Shown here in pieces: positions 24,563-34,436 of a stretch of DNA of 35,860 bases (position 1 is its first letter; each line of letters opens with the position of its first letter). Under the pieces are notes generated by a model that did no database searches, was not told the DNA's origin, and was given only the letters and a program-made list of their open reading frames with translations. The translations under genes were made by a program, and so were the position numbers. Origin of the DNA: an uncultured Granulosicoccaceae bacterium. GTDB taxonomy: Bacteria; Pseudomonadota; Gammaproteobacteria; CALCKW01. The stretch is taken from the NCBI GenBank assembly GCA_937925815.1, contig CALAMQ010000077.1, forward strand, positions 1-35,860, given 5' to 3'.

Positions 24563-24642
24563 GTTCGACTTCAGTCGAACGCATGCGGCGAACACGGTGA
24601 GATGTTTGAGGCATGCGGCCGGTTGAAACCTAGGCGGCCCCA
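24563..24642 (+). repeat. structured intergenic repeat, copy B
   Basis: The hairpin GTTCGACT (24563-24570), TC, AGTCGAAC (24573-24580) is the same as in copy A except for one base pair, changed on both sides of the stem (G-C in A, A-T in B), so pairing is kept. It is followed by GCATGC, TTGAAACC at 24623-24630 and the 14-mer sequence. An extra half-site GTTCGACT lies at 24551-24558. It sits in the convergent space between gntR and the glutamate dehydrogenase gene. Confidence 0.75.
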
Positions 24643-24682
24643 CCTGGGCAGCCCCACCTAGGCGGCCCCACCGAGGCAGCCT
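24633..24682. repeat. 14-bp tandem repeat array B
   Basis: Three contiguous 14-base units at 24633, 24647 and 24661 (GGCGGCCCCACCTG, GGCAGCCCCACCTA, GGCGGCCCCACCGA) and a partial fourth (GGCAGCCT) run to 24682. They share period and consensus with the array at 22230-22285. No spacers separate units, so this is not a CRISPR array. Confidence 0.8.
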
Positions 24683-24712
24683 AAATTCGGCCGCCCAGGC
24701 GATGGCGCGGTC

Positions 24713-27700
24713 TCAGTGCATTGCGGCGTCAGTTTGCAGCAAGTCATGCACTTCATTGACTGCAACCGACAGCATCGCGAAGTCGGTCGCCTCGGCGGCT
24801 TTGATGTCGCTCATTAAGCGCTGGTAATTGCGCAGGTTCGCTTCACCGTTGTCAGACCATTTTTGTACCAAGGTCTCAGCTTTTTTGGCGCCCTTGACCG
24901 TGGTCAGGACTTCGGCTGTGAGCTTGCGTTGCTGGTTGTGCAAGTCTGCGCGCAGTCTTGACTTGGCCAGGCTGTGCCAGTGGTTGGTGACGCTGATCTC
25001 GGCGATCTCGTCGCGCAACCATTGCAAGTCGAGCTGAGCACCGAGTTCGAAGTAGACGCTGGCAACGAGCGTGACGTCGCTCTTGGTCTGGGTTGCAACT
25101 TCCACCACATCGAGCGCGGAGGAGAGCGGCACCACGTTGGCGACCCGCGCTGCAAGCTCGCGGCTTACACCCGCGCCTACAAAGTGCGCGGCGCGCGCTT
25201 CGAGTGACTGACGGTTGATCGCGGCGAGTGGCTTTGGCATTGCCTTGATCAAGTCGTCTAGCCCGCCCTTGTAATACTGAATGCTGTCCTCGATACCGCC
25301 CTGGGCGCGGCGAGCGCGCACCAGCCAATGAATGGAGCGTTCAACTAAACCACGCACCAAAATCATGAGATCGCTCTGGGTGGAGGCTGCCACCACGTTA
25401 TCAAGCGCTTCAATTTCGGACCACAGGCTCTCCATATCAAAGAGCTTGACCGTGGTGACAAAGGCGCGCATGAGTTCGGCCACATTCGCGCCGATCTCGC
25501 TGTGCAGGCGGAAGGCAAAGCTTGGCCCGAGGCGGTTGACAAACTCGTTGGTCAGCACGGTTGCGATGATCTCGCGGCGCAGCCGGTGCTCGGCCATTTG
25601 CGAAGCGTAGCGTTCAGAGAGGAGAGCAGGGAAGTACTCGATCAACACCTGCAAGAGGTAGGGGTCATCGGGCACATCCGATTCGAGCACCTCGGTGTAG
25701 AGCGTCATTTTCGCGTAGGAGACCAACACGGACAGCTCAGGGCGTGACAGGCCACCGTTGTTGGCGAGCCGCTCTGCGATTTGCTCGTTGTCCGGCAGGA
25801 ATTCAATGCCACGATTGAGCAGGCCTGCGTTCTCGAGTGCCACCATAAACCGCCCGTGCTCGCTCATCAGCGCCGGCGCTTGCGCGGCAGCGAGTGAAAT
25901 GCACTGGGTTTGTTGGTAATTGTCTTTGAGCACCAACAGGCCAACTTCGTCGGTCATGACTTCGAGTGTGGTGTCGCGTTGTTTCTCTGTCAGCTCGCCT
26001 TGCTCCACCACTTGGTCGAGCAAGATTTTGATGTTGACTTCGTGATCGGAACAATCGACGCCGGCGCTGTTGTCGATGGCGTCGGTGTAATTGAGCGCGG
26101 TGGTCTCGTTGATGCCGTGGCGTCGCGCAAATTCAATGCGACCCTCTTGAGTCACGCCGAGGTTGCCGCCCTCACCAATCACACGGCAGCGGAGCTCCGT
26201 TGCGTCCACGCGTACCGCGTCGTTAGCGCGGTCTGCGGCGTCGGCGTGGGTTTCATTGGAGGCTTTGATGTAGGTGCCAATGCCGCCGTTCCAAAAGAGA
26301 TCGACCGGCGCTTTGAGGATGCCGTTGATGAGTTCATTGGGGGTCAGAGTGTCCGTGTCGAGGCCCAGCGCAACGCGCGCTTCCTCTGATAGCGTGATGG
26401 ATTTCGCGCTGCGTGAAAACACGCCGCCACCTGCTGAAATCAGCTTGCTGTTGTAGTCTTCCCAGGTCGTGCGCGGCGTCTCGAACAGGCGCTTGCGCTC
26501 GGTGAAACTCGCGGCGGCATCCGGCGAGGGGTCGATGAAAATGTGCATGTGGTTAAACGCTGCGATCAACCGAATGTGCTCTGAGAGCAGCATGCCGTTG
26601 CCAAAGACGTCGCCGCCCATGTCGCCGACGCCCACCACCGTGAAGTCTTCAGACTGAGTGTCTACACCGAGTTCGCGGAAGTGTCGTTTGACCGACTCCC
26701 AGCCGCCGCGCGCGGTGATGCCCATGCCCTTGTGGTCGTAGCCGTTCGAGCCGCCCGAGGCAAAGGCGTCGCCGAGCCAGAAACCGTACTCATGGGACAC
26801 GCTGTTGGCAAAGTCAGAGAAGGTCGCGGTGCCTTTGTCGGCAGCGACCACGAGGTAGGGGTCATCTGGGTCGTAGCGGCGCACGTCGTTCGGCGGCACG
26901 ATCTCACCCGAAACCAGGTTGTCGGTTAGGTCCAGCAAGCCGCGCAGGAAGGTTTTGTAACAAGCCACCCCTTCGGCCATGAAGGCGTCTCGGTCTGACA
27001 TTGACGGCGCCTGCTTGAGCACGAATCCGCCTTTTGACCCGACCGGCACAATCACCGCGTTCTTGACCATCTGCGCTTTCACCAGCCCGAGAATCTCTGT
27101 TCTGAAATCCTCGCGGCGGTCGGACCAACGCAGGCCGCCGCGCGCGACTTTGCCGCCGCGCAGGTGCACGCCTTCGACGCGCGGTGAGCACACGAAAATT
27201 TCGAACATCGGCCGCGGCAGCGGAATGCCTTCGATTTTCGCGGGGTCAAGCTTGATTGAGAGGTAGTCTTTGTGTTCGCCTTCCGCGTCGCGCTGGTAGT
27301 GGTTGGTGCGCAAGGTTGCGTTGATGAGATTGCGGAAGGTACGCAAGATGCGGTCTTCATCGAGGCTCGCAACATTCTCGAGTTGCGCGTCGATTTCAGC
27401 TTCAATGCGCGCTGTCTCTTGCTCGCTGCTGTCGGCTTTGGCCGGATCAAAACGTGCGTGAAACAGCGCGACAATCTGCCGCACGATGTCGGTGTTGCGC
27501 TGCAGGCTCGTTGAGATGTATTGCTGTGAGAAAGGGCTGCGGATCTGCTGCATGTATTTTGACATTGCGCGCAGTACCACCACATCACGCCAGCTCAACC
27601 CGGCTTGCACAACCAATTGGTTGAGGCTGTCGTTCTCGACGTCACCGCGCCAGACACGGGCAAAGGTCTCGATAAATTGCTCACTGACCGCGTCCGGGTC

Positions 27701-29575
27701 AATCGCATTGCCGTCGCGCGCGCGCAGGGTGAACTCATCCATGTAGACGGCGCTGCCGTCGCTGCGCTCGACAGTGAACGGGTGTTCACCGATCACGCGC
27801 AAGCCCATGTTCTCAAGCACAGGCAGCACGTCTGATAGTGCAATGGACTGGCCGGGTGAGTAGAGCTTGAAGTGAACGATCTCGTCGCTTGCGAGCAGCG
27901 GCCTGAAAAACTGCAAGGCGAGCTCGCCGGTGTCGGCAATCGACTCCATGCGCTCGATGTCGTAGACCGAAGCCGCCGGTTGAAAGGCGGCCTTGTATGC
28001 AGCGTCGAACCCACTGCCGTAGCGGGCCAGCAAGGCGTTGCCGCGTTCTTCACCGAAATGGTCGTGCAAGCTTTCGGCGAGTTGGTCTTCCCAACTGCGC
28101 GCAACGTCGATGAGTTTTTGCTCGAGCGCTTCCCAGTCGACCTCGTTCTCAAGTGCGTTACCGCGTGTCCAGATCACGTAGTTCAGTCTCGCCAGAGCCG
28201 AGCCCGACGAAAATTCTGTATCAAACTCAACGTCCACGCCGTCGAGGGCTGACTGCAAAATGGACTGCACCGCTAGGCGCAACTCGCGGCCGTATTTCTC
28301 TCGTGGCACGTATACCAAGCAGTTGTAGAAGCGCCCGAAGCGGTCGCGCTGACCAAACAGCGCCACGCGTTGGCGTTCTTGCAGGTTGACGATGCCGGTG
28401 ACCATGCTGGTCAGCTCTGGCGCCTTGGTTTGCAGAAACATGTCGCGCGGAAACGTTTCGATGATGTCTTTGAACACTTTGCCAACGTGGCTGTCGGCGT
28501 TGAGTTGAGACATGTCAAGAGCGGCGTTTGCACGGCGGCGCAGCAGTGGAATGTCGGAGGCGAGCGCGCGGTAGGCGTGCGAGGTGAACAAACCCAGGAA
28601 GCAGCGCCAAGCGGTGATGTCGCCCTTGTCATTGCGCACGCTGACCGCGACCAAGTCCATGCGCGCGTCGCGGTGGACGGTGGCGCGCAGGGCGGATTTG
28701 GTCACCAGCAGTTGGCTGTCGTCGTCGATCAGCACATCTGCCTGTGGCAGCACGTCTTGGGTGGGTTGCTCGTCCGAGCCACGGCGGTTGTGGATGGCGC
28801 CGAGTGAGGCTTTTTTGTTGAGTTTGAGTTGTTTACCGGTGACGGAATATTCGCAGTACCCGATAAACGTAAAGTGGCTGTCGCGAAGCCACTGCATAAA
28901 GGCGCTGCCTTCAGCCGCGGCGGCGTGGTCGCTTCGAGCGTTCAAGTCTTTGATGCAATCATCAGCACGCGCGAGCATCGACTGCCAGGCGTCGGTTGCG
29001 GCAACCACATCGGTTAGCACGCCGCGCAGTGCGAATTCAATTGCATTCAGTTCGGATTGATCGGTGCGCTTGTCGACCTGCACCTGCATCCAAGCCTCGC
29101 GTTGACTCTTCTTGTCGTCGGCGTCAGTGAGCGCGACAAGCCGACCGTCCGGGTCGCGTTGTGCACAGAGAATGGGGTGTACGGTCAGGTGTACAGTCAC
29201 ACCGCAGCGCACGAGCGCCTGCTGGACCGAGTCAACCAAAAAGGGACGGTCTTCTACTACCAACTCGACAATGGTGTGTGGAGATTGCCAGCCGTGGCGT
29301 TCAGCGTGCGGGTTGTAGACCCGCAGGTGGGCGTCTCCCGGCTTGCGTTTTTCAGCCGATGCCCAGTGCGCGAGGGCTGCACCAGCGAGGTCTGACGGCG
29401 AGCTGCGCTGCAAGTCAGCGGCTGGCACGCCGTGGTAGTAATGGCCGACAAAGGCGCCGATCCGATCGCGTTGGTCGCGGGGGATGACATTCTCACTCTC
29501 CGCGAGGATGCGTTCTATGAGGTCTGAATTCACGGTGGCTGCCTTATTTTGTGCAGTGTGAGTCAAATTGAGCAC
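24713..29575 (-). CDS. NAD-specific glutamate dehydrogenase, large (180-kDa) class
   Basis: This 1620-residue protein is of the L-GDH (GDH-180, bacterial NAD-GDH) family, which deaminates glutamate to 2-oxoglutarate and ammonia and mainly serves catabolism. The N-terminal region has ACT-like regulatory segments (VELVVEDRPFLVDSVQQAL, AVSVRNDKGDI). The catalytic core, around residues 800-1100, has GGLRWSDRREDFRTEILGL, the substrate-lysine stretch KNAVIVPVGSKGGFVLK (to about residue 853), VVGVGDMGGDVFGNGML and the later PVDLFWNGGIGTYIK. A long helical C-terminal region follows. Length is normal for the family. The GTG at 29575 has AGGAG upstream; an in-frame GTG at 29533 with AAGG is an alternative. 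It is a single-gene unit converging on gntR. Confidence 0.96.
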   Translation of the reverse strand: MLNLTHTAQNKAATVNSDLIERILAESENVIPRDQRDRIGAFVGHYYHGVPAADLQRSSPSDLAGAALAHWASAEKRKPGDAHLRVYNPHAERHGWQSPHTIVELVVEDRPFLVDSVQQALVRCGVTVHLTVHPILCAQRDPDGRLVALTDADDKKSQREAWMQVQVDKRTDQSELNAIEFALRGVLTDVVAATDAWQSMLARADDCIKDLNARSDHAAAAEGSAFMQWLRDSHFTFIGYCEYSVTGKQLKLNKKASLGAIHNRRGSDEQPTQDVLPQADVLIDDDSQLLVTKSALRATVHRDARMDLVAVSVRNDKGDITAWRCFLGLFTSHAYRALASDIPLLRRRANAALDMSQLNADSHVGKVFKDIIETFPRDMFLQTKAPELTSMVTGIVNLQERQRVALFGQRDRFGRFYNCLVYVPREKYGRELRLAVQSILQSALDGVDVEFDTEFSSGSALARLNYVIWTRGNALENEVDWEALEQKLIDVARSWEDQLAESLHDHFGEERGNALLARYGSGFDAAYKAAFQPAASVYDIERMESIADTGELALQFFRPLLASDEIVHFKLYSPGQSIALSDVLPVLENMGLRVIGEHPFTVERSDGSAVYMDEFTLRARDGNAIDPDAVSEQFIETFARVWRGDVENDSLNQLVVQAGLSWRDVVVLRAMSKYMQQIRSPFSQQYISTSLQRNTDIVRQIVALFHARFDPAKADSSEQETARIEAEIDAQLENVASLDEDRILRTFRNLINATLRTNHYQRDAEGEHKDYLSIKLDPAKIEGIPLPRPMFEIFVCSPRVEGVHLRGGKVARGGLRWSDRREDFRTEILGLVKAQMVKNAVIVPVGSKGGFVLKQAPSMSDRDAFMAEGVACYKTFLRGLLDLTDNLVSGEIVPPNDVRRYDPDDPYLVVAADKGTATFSDFANSVSHEYGFWLGDAFASGGSNGYDHKGMGITARGGWESVKRHFRELGVDTQSEDFTVVGVGDMGGDVFGNGMLLSEHIRLIAAFNHMHIFIDPSPDAAASFTERKRLFETPRTTWEDYNSKLISAGGGVFSRSAKSITLSEEARVALGLDTDTLTPNELINGILKAPVDLFWNGGIGTYIKASNETHADAADRANDAVRVDATELRCRVIGEGGNLGVTQEGRIEFARRHGINETTALNYTDAIDNSAGVDCSDHEVNIKILLDQVVEQGELTEKQRDTTLEVMTDEVGLLVLKDNYQQTQCISLAAAQAPALMSEHGRFMVALENAGLLNRGIEFLPDNEQIAERLANNGGLSRPELSVLVSYAKMTLYTEVLESDVPDDPYLLQVLIEYFPALLSERYASQMAEHRLRREIIATVLTNEFVNRLGPSFAFRLHSEIGANVAELMRAFVTTVKLFDMESLWSEIEALDNVVAASTQSDLMILVRGLVERSIHWLVRARRAQGGIEDSIQYYKGGLDDLIKAMPKPLAAINRQSLEARAAHFVGAGVSRELAARVANVVPLSSALDVVEVATQTKSDVTLVASVYFELGAQLDLQWLRDEIAEISVTNHWHSLAKSRLRADLHNQQRKLTAEVLTTVKGAKKAETLVQKWSDNGEANLRNYQRLMSDIKAAEATDFAMLSVAVNEVHDLLQTDAAMH

Positions 29576-29740
29576 GTTGTCGGTCTCCTGCGATATCCGT
29601 TCGCGTTGTCAGGTCGCGCCAGTGGGCACGAATCACCGCATCGACCCGCATTTAACATGCCGGGCGAGGACCGCAGTTGGCCTATTGACCGTTTTTGGCA
29701 ACAGAATGACAGCTTTGTACTCGGTGTGACGCGCCGAATG

Positions 29741-29758
29741 CCTCGGCCGTGGCCGAGG
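29741..29758. terminator. strong GC hairpin downstream of the PfkB kinase gene
   Basis: CCTCGGCC (29741-29748) pairs perfectly with GGCCGAGG (29751-29758) across a two-base loop. It lies 36 bases after the kinase stop on the minus strand, where a transcript end is expected. No T-run follows on that strand, so it may be a rho-dependent or processing stem. The remainder of 29576-29793 shows no gene. Confidence 0.45.
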
Positions 29759-29793
29759 GCTGTTAGCTGGTGTTAGGAGGAACGCGGGCTCAG

Positions 29794-30792
29794 TTAGCCC
29801 GGAACTTGGTCGCGTACAAGCATTGTTTCGGTCGCCGGCAAGCGCGGGCCGAAGTGCGTGACCACTTTGGACGCGGCGCGGCAGGCGAGGGTGGCGGCAT
29901 TACTGTCGGTCTGGCCCTGAGTCAGGGCGTAGAGGTAGGCACCTGCGAACATATCGCCCGCGCCGTTGCTGTCGATGGCGGTCACGGCTGTGGCGTCGTG
30001 GCGACTGATGCCGTCTTCGGTGTAGACCGCGCAGCCGTTGGCGCCGTCGGTGATCACAACCGTCTCGGCAAGTTCGCCGCGCAGGGCGGCACCTGCGTCA
30101 TCTAGGGTGTTGCAGCCGGTCATGAGCAGGGCCTCATCGCGGTTGCTGAACAACAGGTCCACGCCTGGCGCAGCCATCTCAATCAGGCCCTCGCGGAATC
30201 CACCGACCATGTTGACGTCCGACAGCGTGAGCGCGGTGCGCACGCCGGCCTCGCGCGCAATGCGGTGCGCCTCGATGGCGGCGGCGCGCCCGGTTGGGGA
30301 GGCGACCAGGTAGCCTTCCATATAAAGGTATTTGGCACGCGCGAGCGCGGCGGCGTCGATGGCGCTGCTGTCGATGTCGGCGGTGGCGCCGAGAAAGGTG
30401 CTCATGCTGCGCTCGGTGTCTGGGGTCACCAGCACCACGCAGGTGCCGGTCACACCGTCCGGACGGTTGCCGGCACCCAGGTTGCTGTCGACACCGTTCG
30501 CGGCGAGGTCGGACATGTAGAAGTCGCCGGTGTCGTCACTCGCTACCCGGCACGCATAGAAGCCCTTGCCGCCAAATTGCGCGAGCGCGATGACGGTGTT
30601 GGCGGCCGATCCACCACACGCGCGGTGGGTGTCGCGCTCGCCCAATCCGGCCAGCAGCTCGGCGCGGCGCGCTTCATCAATTAGCGTCATTAGGCCTTTG
30701 TCGACGCCGAGGGCGGCGAGTTCGTCGTCTGAAACTCGGGTCTCGATGTCGACGAGGGCGTTGCCAATGGCAAAGAGATCGTAGTCGCGCAC
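29794..30792 (-). CDS. PfkB family carbohydrate/nucleoside kinase
   Basis: This 332-residue cytoplasmic kinase belongs to the ribokinase/PfkB family. It opens with [17 protein letters not shown], then has the Gly-Gly substrate motif [17 protein letters not shown] (residues 59-75) and the ATP/anion-hole motif [15 protein letters not shown] with catalytic Asp280. The sequence is of the adenosine-kinase-like branch found in many proteobacteria ([25 protein letters not shown], and [11 protein letters not shown]). The substrate could be adenosine, a sugar or another nucleoside, and cannot be fixed from sequence. The start is GTG at 30792. It is divergent from aspS with 131 bp between starts. Confidence 0.92.
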   Translation of the reverse strand: MRDYDLFAIGNALVDIETRVSDDELAALGVDKGLMTLIDEARRAELLAGLGERDTHRACGGSAANTVIALAQFGGKGFYACRVASDDTGDFYMSDLAANGVDSNLGAGNRPDGVTGTCVVLVTPDTERSMSTFLGATADIDSSAIDAAALARAKYLYMEGYLVASPTGRAAAIEAHRIAREAGVRTALTLSDVNMVGGFREGLIEMAAPGVDLLFSNRDEALLMTGCNTLDDAGAALRGELAETVVITDGANGCAVYTEDGISRHDATAVTAIDSNGAGDMFAGAYLYALTQGQTDSNAATLACRAASKVVTHFGPRLPATETMLVRDQVPG

Positions 30793-30923
30793 GCGGTCGG
30801 GTCCTCGGGGCAGTCTGGTTAAGTGGTGTCGGGCGGGCTAGAATTGCACAGTTTAGCCGAGCCGACGTCCGCGCACGTCGGTCTCCTGTCTGTTACCGCA
30901 CGATCGCCGAGAATCACACCGCC

Positions 30924-32699
30924 ATGCGCAGCCAAACTTGTGGCCAAGTCAACGCCACCCACGTCGGAGACACCGTCCAGCTTTGCGGCTGGGTCAACAA
31001 ACGCCGCGACCACGGTGGCGTGATCTTCGTCGATTTGCGCGACCGGGACGGTCTGGTGCAGATGGTCTTCGACCCGGACACCCCCGAGATCTTCAGTCTC
31101 GCAGAGCAATTGCGCAACGAGTTCGTGATCCGTGTGTCGGGCTGCGTGCGCCCGCGCCCAGAGGGCACGGTCAACCCGGAACTGAGCTCGGGTGAAATTG
31201 AAGTGCTTGGCCTTGAGCTCGAGATACTCAACCGCAGCGAGACGCCACCGTTTCAGCTCGACGACGATGACGTCGGCGAGGAACACCGCCTTCGTTACCG
31301 GTACATTGACCTCCGCCGCCCGGCCGCCGCAGAGCGCTTGAAGCTGCGCCACCGCACCATCCGCGAGATGCGTAACGTGCTCGACGACGCCGATTTCATC
31401 GAGGTTGAAACCCCGATGTTGACCCGCGCCACGCCTGAAGGCGCGCGCGACTACCTGGTGCCGAGCCGTGTGCACCCGGGGCAGTTCTACGCTTTGCCGC
31501 AGTCACCGCAGCTCTACAAACAGCTTTTGATGATGGGTGGGCAGGACCGCTACTACCAAGTCGCGCGATGTTTCCGCGACGAAGACCTGCGCGCCGACCG
31601 CCAGCCGGAATTCACTCAGCTCGATATCGAGATGTCCTTCGTTGAAGAAGAGGACGTGATGTCGCTGATGGAGGCGATGATCCGTCAGGTCTTCAAGACT
31701 CAGCTCAACGTCGACCTCGCTAACCCCTTCCCGCGCATGACCTATGCTGAATCCATCGAGCGCTACGGCGTCGACCGCCCGGACCTGCGCGTGCCGATGG
31801 AAATGGTGACGGTCTCGGATCTGGTCGCTGACATCGACTTCAAAGTCTTCGCTGGCCCCGCCAAAGACCCAGCCGGCCGCGTCGCTGCGCTGCGCGTGCC
31901 AGGCGGCAACGCGCTCAGCCGCAAAGAGATTGATGGCTACACCGACTTCGTCGGCCGCTACGGCGCCAAGGGCCTCGCGTACATCAAGTGCAACGACATC
32001 GCCGCCGGCGTTGACGGTTTGCAATCTCCGATTGTGAAGTTTTTCAGTGAAGAGGCGATCAAAGGCGTGCTCGAGCGCACCGGCGCCGAAGACGGTGACC
32101 TCATTTTCTTTGGTGCTGACAAGGCGAGCGTGGTCAACGACGCGATTGGCGCATTGCGCGTGAAGGTCGGTCACGACATGAAACTCATTGAAGGCGACTG
32201 GTGCCCTGTGTGGGTGGTCGATTTCCCAATGTTCGAATTTGATGCCCGCGAGAATCGTTGGTCGGCGATGCACCACCCGTTCACCGCGCCGTCAGTGGAC
32301 GCCGAAACCCTCAAGTCTGACCCCGGCGCCGCGCTCTCGCGCGCCTACGACATGGTGATCAACGGCATCGAAGTCGGCGGCGGCTCCATCCGTATTCACA
32401 GCCCAGAGATGCAGGCCACCGTGCTTGAATTGCTCGGCATTGACAGCGAAGAGGCCGAAGGCAAATTTGGCTTTCTGCTCAAGGCGCTGCAATACGGTGC
32501 GCCACCGCACGGCGGCATCGCATTTGGTCTGGACCGCTTGATCATGATGATGGCGGGCGCCGACAGCATCCGTGACGTCATGGCGTTCCCCAAGACACAG
32601 AACGCGAGCTGCTTGCTGACCGACGCGCCTGGCGACGTCGATGAGCGCCAACTGCGCGAGCTGTCGCTGCGTCGCCGGTTGCCCGCGGCGGAGAGCTGA
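30924..32699 (+). CDS. aspS: aspartyl-tRNA synthetase
   Basis: This 591-residue class II synthetase charges tRNA-Asp. The N-terminal OB-fold anticodon domain ([26 protein letters not shown]) is followed by class II motif 2 ([24 protein letters not shown]), the bacterial GAD insert and motif 3 ([15 protein letters not shown]), with the usual [20 protein letters not shown] ending. Length is standard for bacterial AspRS. Residue 30 is His (RRDHGG), where E. coli AspRS has Leu; in Pseudomonas aeruginosa AspRS the equivalent His marks a non-discriminating enzyme that also charges tRNA-Asn. It heads the aspS-nudB-yebC-ruvC-ruvA run. Confidence 0.97.
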   Translation: MRSQTCGQVNATHVGDTVQLCGWVNKRRDHGGVIFVDLRDRDGLVQMVFDPDTPEIFSLAEQLRNEFVIRVSGCVRPRPEGTVNPELSSGEIEVLGLELEILNRSETPPFQLDDDDVGEEHRLRYRYIDLRRPAAAERLKLRHRTIREMRNVLDDADFIEVETPMLTRATPEGARDYLVPSRVHPGQFYALPQSPQLYKQLLMMGGQDRYYQVARCFRDEDLRADRQPEFTQLDIEMSFVEEEDVMSLMEAMIRQVFKTQLNVDLANPFPRMTYAESIERYGVDRPDLRVPMEMVTVSDLVADIDFKVFAGPAKDPAGRVAALRVPGGNALSRKEIDGYTDFVGRYGAKGLAYIKCNDIAAGVDGLQSPIVKFFSEEAIKGVLERTGAEDGDLIFFGADKASVVNDAIGALRVKVGHDMKLIEGDWCPVWVVDFPMFEFDARENRWSAMHHPFTAPSVDAETLKSDPGAALSRAYDMVINGIEVGGGSIRIHSPEMQATVLELLGIDSEEAEGKFGFLLKALQYGAPPHGGIAFGLDRLIMMMAGADSIRDVMAFPKTQNASCLLTDAPGDVDERQLRELSLRRRLPAAES

Positions 32700-32708
32700 G
32701 TACCCCGC

Positions 32709-33131
32709 GTGGCGTTCAAACGGCCGGAGTCGGTGTTGATCGTGGTACGCACCGACACGAACGCGGTGCTGATGATGCGCCGTAGCGGCGCGGACGGCTT
32801 TTGGCAGTCCGTGACAGGCAGTTTGGAGCCGGGCGAGGGCGCGTCCGCCTGCGCGGTGCGCGAGCTTGAAGAAGAGACGGGGTTGGTTGCGCCGGTGCGA
32901 GATTGTCACCTGACATCGCGCTTTGTGATCAGGGAGTCGGCGTTGCACCGCTACCCGCCTGGCACGGTGCACAACACTGAACACTTGTTTGAGTGTGTGC
33001 TGCCCGCTGAAGTGGCTGTGCGGTTGTCAGACGAGCACACCGAGTACACCTGGCTGCCGCCGCAGGCGGCCATTGAACGCGCCTGGTCAGAGACCAACCG
33101 GGACGCGATCCGCCAACTGACGGCGGCTTGA
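32709..33131 (+). CDS. nudB: dihydroneopterin triphosphate diphosphatase
   Basis: NudB removes pyrophosphate from dihydroneopterin triphosphate in folate synthesis. This 140-residue Nudix protein has a complete Nudix box at residues 37-59 (Gly37, Glu43, Arg51-Glu52, Glu55-Glu56, Gly58). The N-terminal KRPESVLIVVRT and the C-terminal half with NTEHLFECVLPAEV and TEYTWLPPQAA match E. coli NudB, and the position between aspS and yebC is the classical one in Gammaproteobacteria. The start is GTG at 32709, ten bases after aspS. Confidence 0.94.
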   Translation: MAFKRPESVLIVVRTDTNAVLMMRRSGADGFWQSVTGSLEPGEGASACAVRELEEETGLVAPVRDCHLTSRFVIRESALHRYPPGTVHNTEHLFECVLPAEVAVRLSDEHTEYTWLPPQAAIERAWSETNRDAIRQLTAA

Positions 33132-33186
33132 GCGCAGGGCGAGGCGGCCCTCGCGCATTGACACATTTGAGAGTTGAGGAGACGAC

Positions 33187-33927
33187 ATGGCCGGTCACAG
33201 CAAATGGGCCAATATCCAGCACCGCAAAAAAGGCCAAGATGCCAAGCGCGGTAAATTGTTTACCAAATTCATTCGCGAGATCACTGTCGCGGCGAAAATG
33301 GGCGGCTCGGATTTAAACAGCAACCCGCGTTTGCGCCTGGCAGTGGACAAGGCGCTGACCAACAACATGCCCAAGGACACCGTCGAGCGCGCGATCAAGC
33401 GCGGCGCCGGCGAACTCGAGGATGTGGCCTACGAGGACGTACGCTACGAAGGTTACGGTGTGGGTGGTGTTGCGATCATGGTCGATTGCATGACCGATAA
33501 CCGAAACCGCACGGTCGCTGAAGTGCGTCATGCCTTCAACAAGATGGGCGGCAATATGGGCACCGACGGCTCGGTGTCTTATCTCTTCAGCAAACTCGGC
33601 GTGCTCGCCTTCGGTGAGGGCTGCGATGAAGACGCCATCATGGAAGCCGCGCTCGAGGCCGGTGCCGAGGATGTGGTCTCTAACGACGACGGTTCAGTCG
33701 AGGTGCTGACCGACGAGGCGAGCTTTGTCGATGTCAAAGAAGCGATGGTCGCGGCAGGCTTTGAGCCCGAGCACAGCGAAGTGACCATGCGGCCTGCAAC
33801 GGAGATTGCGCTCGACGTTGAGCAGGGGCAAAACGTCCTCAAGTTGCTCGACATGCTCGAAGACCTCGACGACACCCAAAACGTCTACAGCAACGCCGAC
33901 ATTCCCGCCGAAGCCTACGACGCGTGA
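33187..33927 (+). CDS. yebC: YebC/TACO1 family regulatory protein
   Basis: This 246-residue cytoplasmic protein has the YebC signature from its first residues ([18 protein letters not shown]), then [57 protein letters not shown] and the acidic domain ending. Family members act as DNA-binding regulators, and related ones relieve ribosome stalling on proline stretches. Length and ATG (with GAGGAG upstream) are standard. Its stop overlaps the ruvC GTG (GTGA). Confidence 0.96.
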   Translation: MAGHSKWANIQHRKKGQDAKRGKLFTKFIREITVAAKMGGSDLNSNPRLRLAVDKALTNNMPKDTVERAIKRGAGELEDVAYEDVRYEGYGVGGVAIMVDCMTDNRNRTVAEVRHAFNKMGGNMGTDGSVSYLFSKLGVLAFGEGCDEDAIMEAALEAGAEDVVSNDDGSVEVLTDEASFVDVKEAMVAAGFEPEHSEVTMRPATEIALDVEQGQNVLKLLDMLEDLDDTQNVYSNADIPAEAYDA

Positions 33928-34436
33928 CGCGAATCCTTGGCATCGATCCGGGATCGCGTATCACTGGTTGGGGTGTGATCGAATCCGACGGGCGGCACAA
34001 CCGCCACGTCGCCCACGGTCATATCAAGGTCGAGGGCGACAGCCTGGCCGAAAAGCTTGCGTGCATCTTCAGCCGCGTGACGGCATTGGTCGCCGAGTAC
34101 GCGCCCGCTGAGTCGGCGGTGGAAGAAGTCTTTATGTCCAAAAATGCAAGCTCGGCGCTCAAGCTGGGGCAGGCGCGTGGCGCCGCCGTGTGTGCACTTG
34201 CAACCGCGGGGTTGCCGGTGGCTGAATACGCGACGCGGCTGGTGAAGCAATCTGTGGTGGGCAAGGGCAGTGCGGACAAGACCCAAGTGCAGCACATGGT
34301 TGGGGTGTTGCTGAACCTCAAGGGCGAGAAACTGCAAGCAGACGCCGCCGACGCACTCGGGGTCGCGCTGTGCCACGGTCATCTGCGTGTTCACCGCGCG
34401 CTGACCGCCGAACTCAAATCGGAGACACCGTCATGA
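33924..34436 (+). CDS. ruvC: Holliday junction endonuclease RuvC
   Basis: RuvC resolves Holliday junctions during recombination repair. This 170-residue protein has the RNase H-like fold and all four acidic catalytic residues: Asp8 ([15 protein letters not shown]), Glu68 ([23 protein letters not shown]), and Asp140 and Asp143 ([13 protein letters not shown]). The start is a GTG overlapping the yebC stop, and the stop overlaps the ruvA ATG (ATGA), so yebC, ruvC and ruvA form a translationally coupled unit. Confidence 0.97.
   Translation: MTRILGIDPGSRITGWGVIESDGRHNRHVAHGHIKVEGDSLAEKLACIFSRVTALVAEYAPAESAVEEVFMSKNASSALKLGQARGAAVCALATAGLPVAEYATRLVKQSVVGKGSADKTQVQHMVGVLLNLKGEKLQADAADALGVALCHGHLRVHRALTAELKSETPS

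Noticed and set aside
22230-24682. CRISPR array
   Set aside because: The 14-base units are directly adjacent with no spacers, and there are no cas genes.
31503-32984. Long minus-strand open frames opposite aspS and nudB
   Set aside because: They lie opposite genes with clear family matches. In GC-rich DNA the complementary frames stay open by codon bias, and their translations (rich in His, Arg, Val) show no domain.
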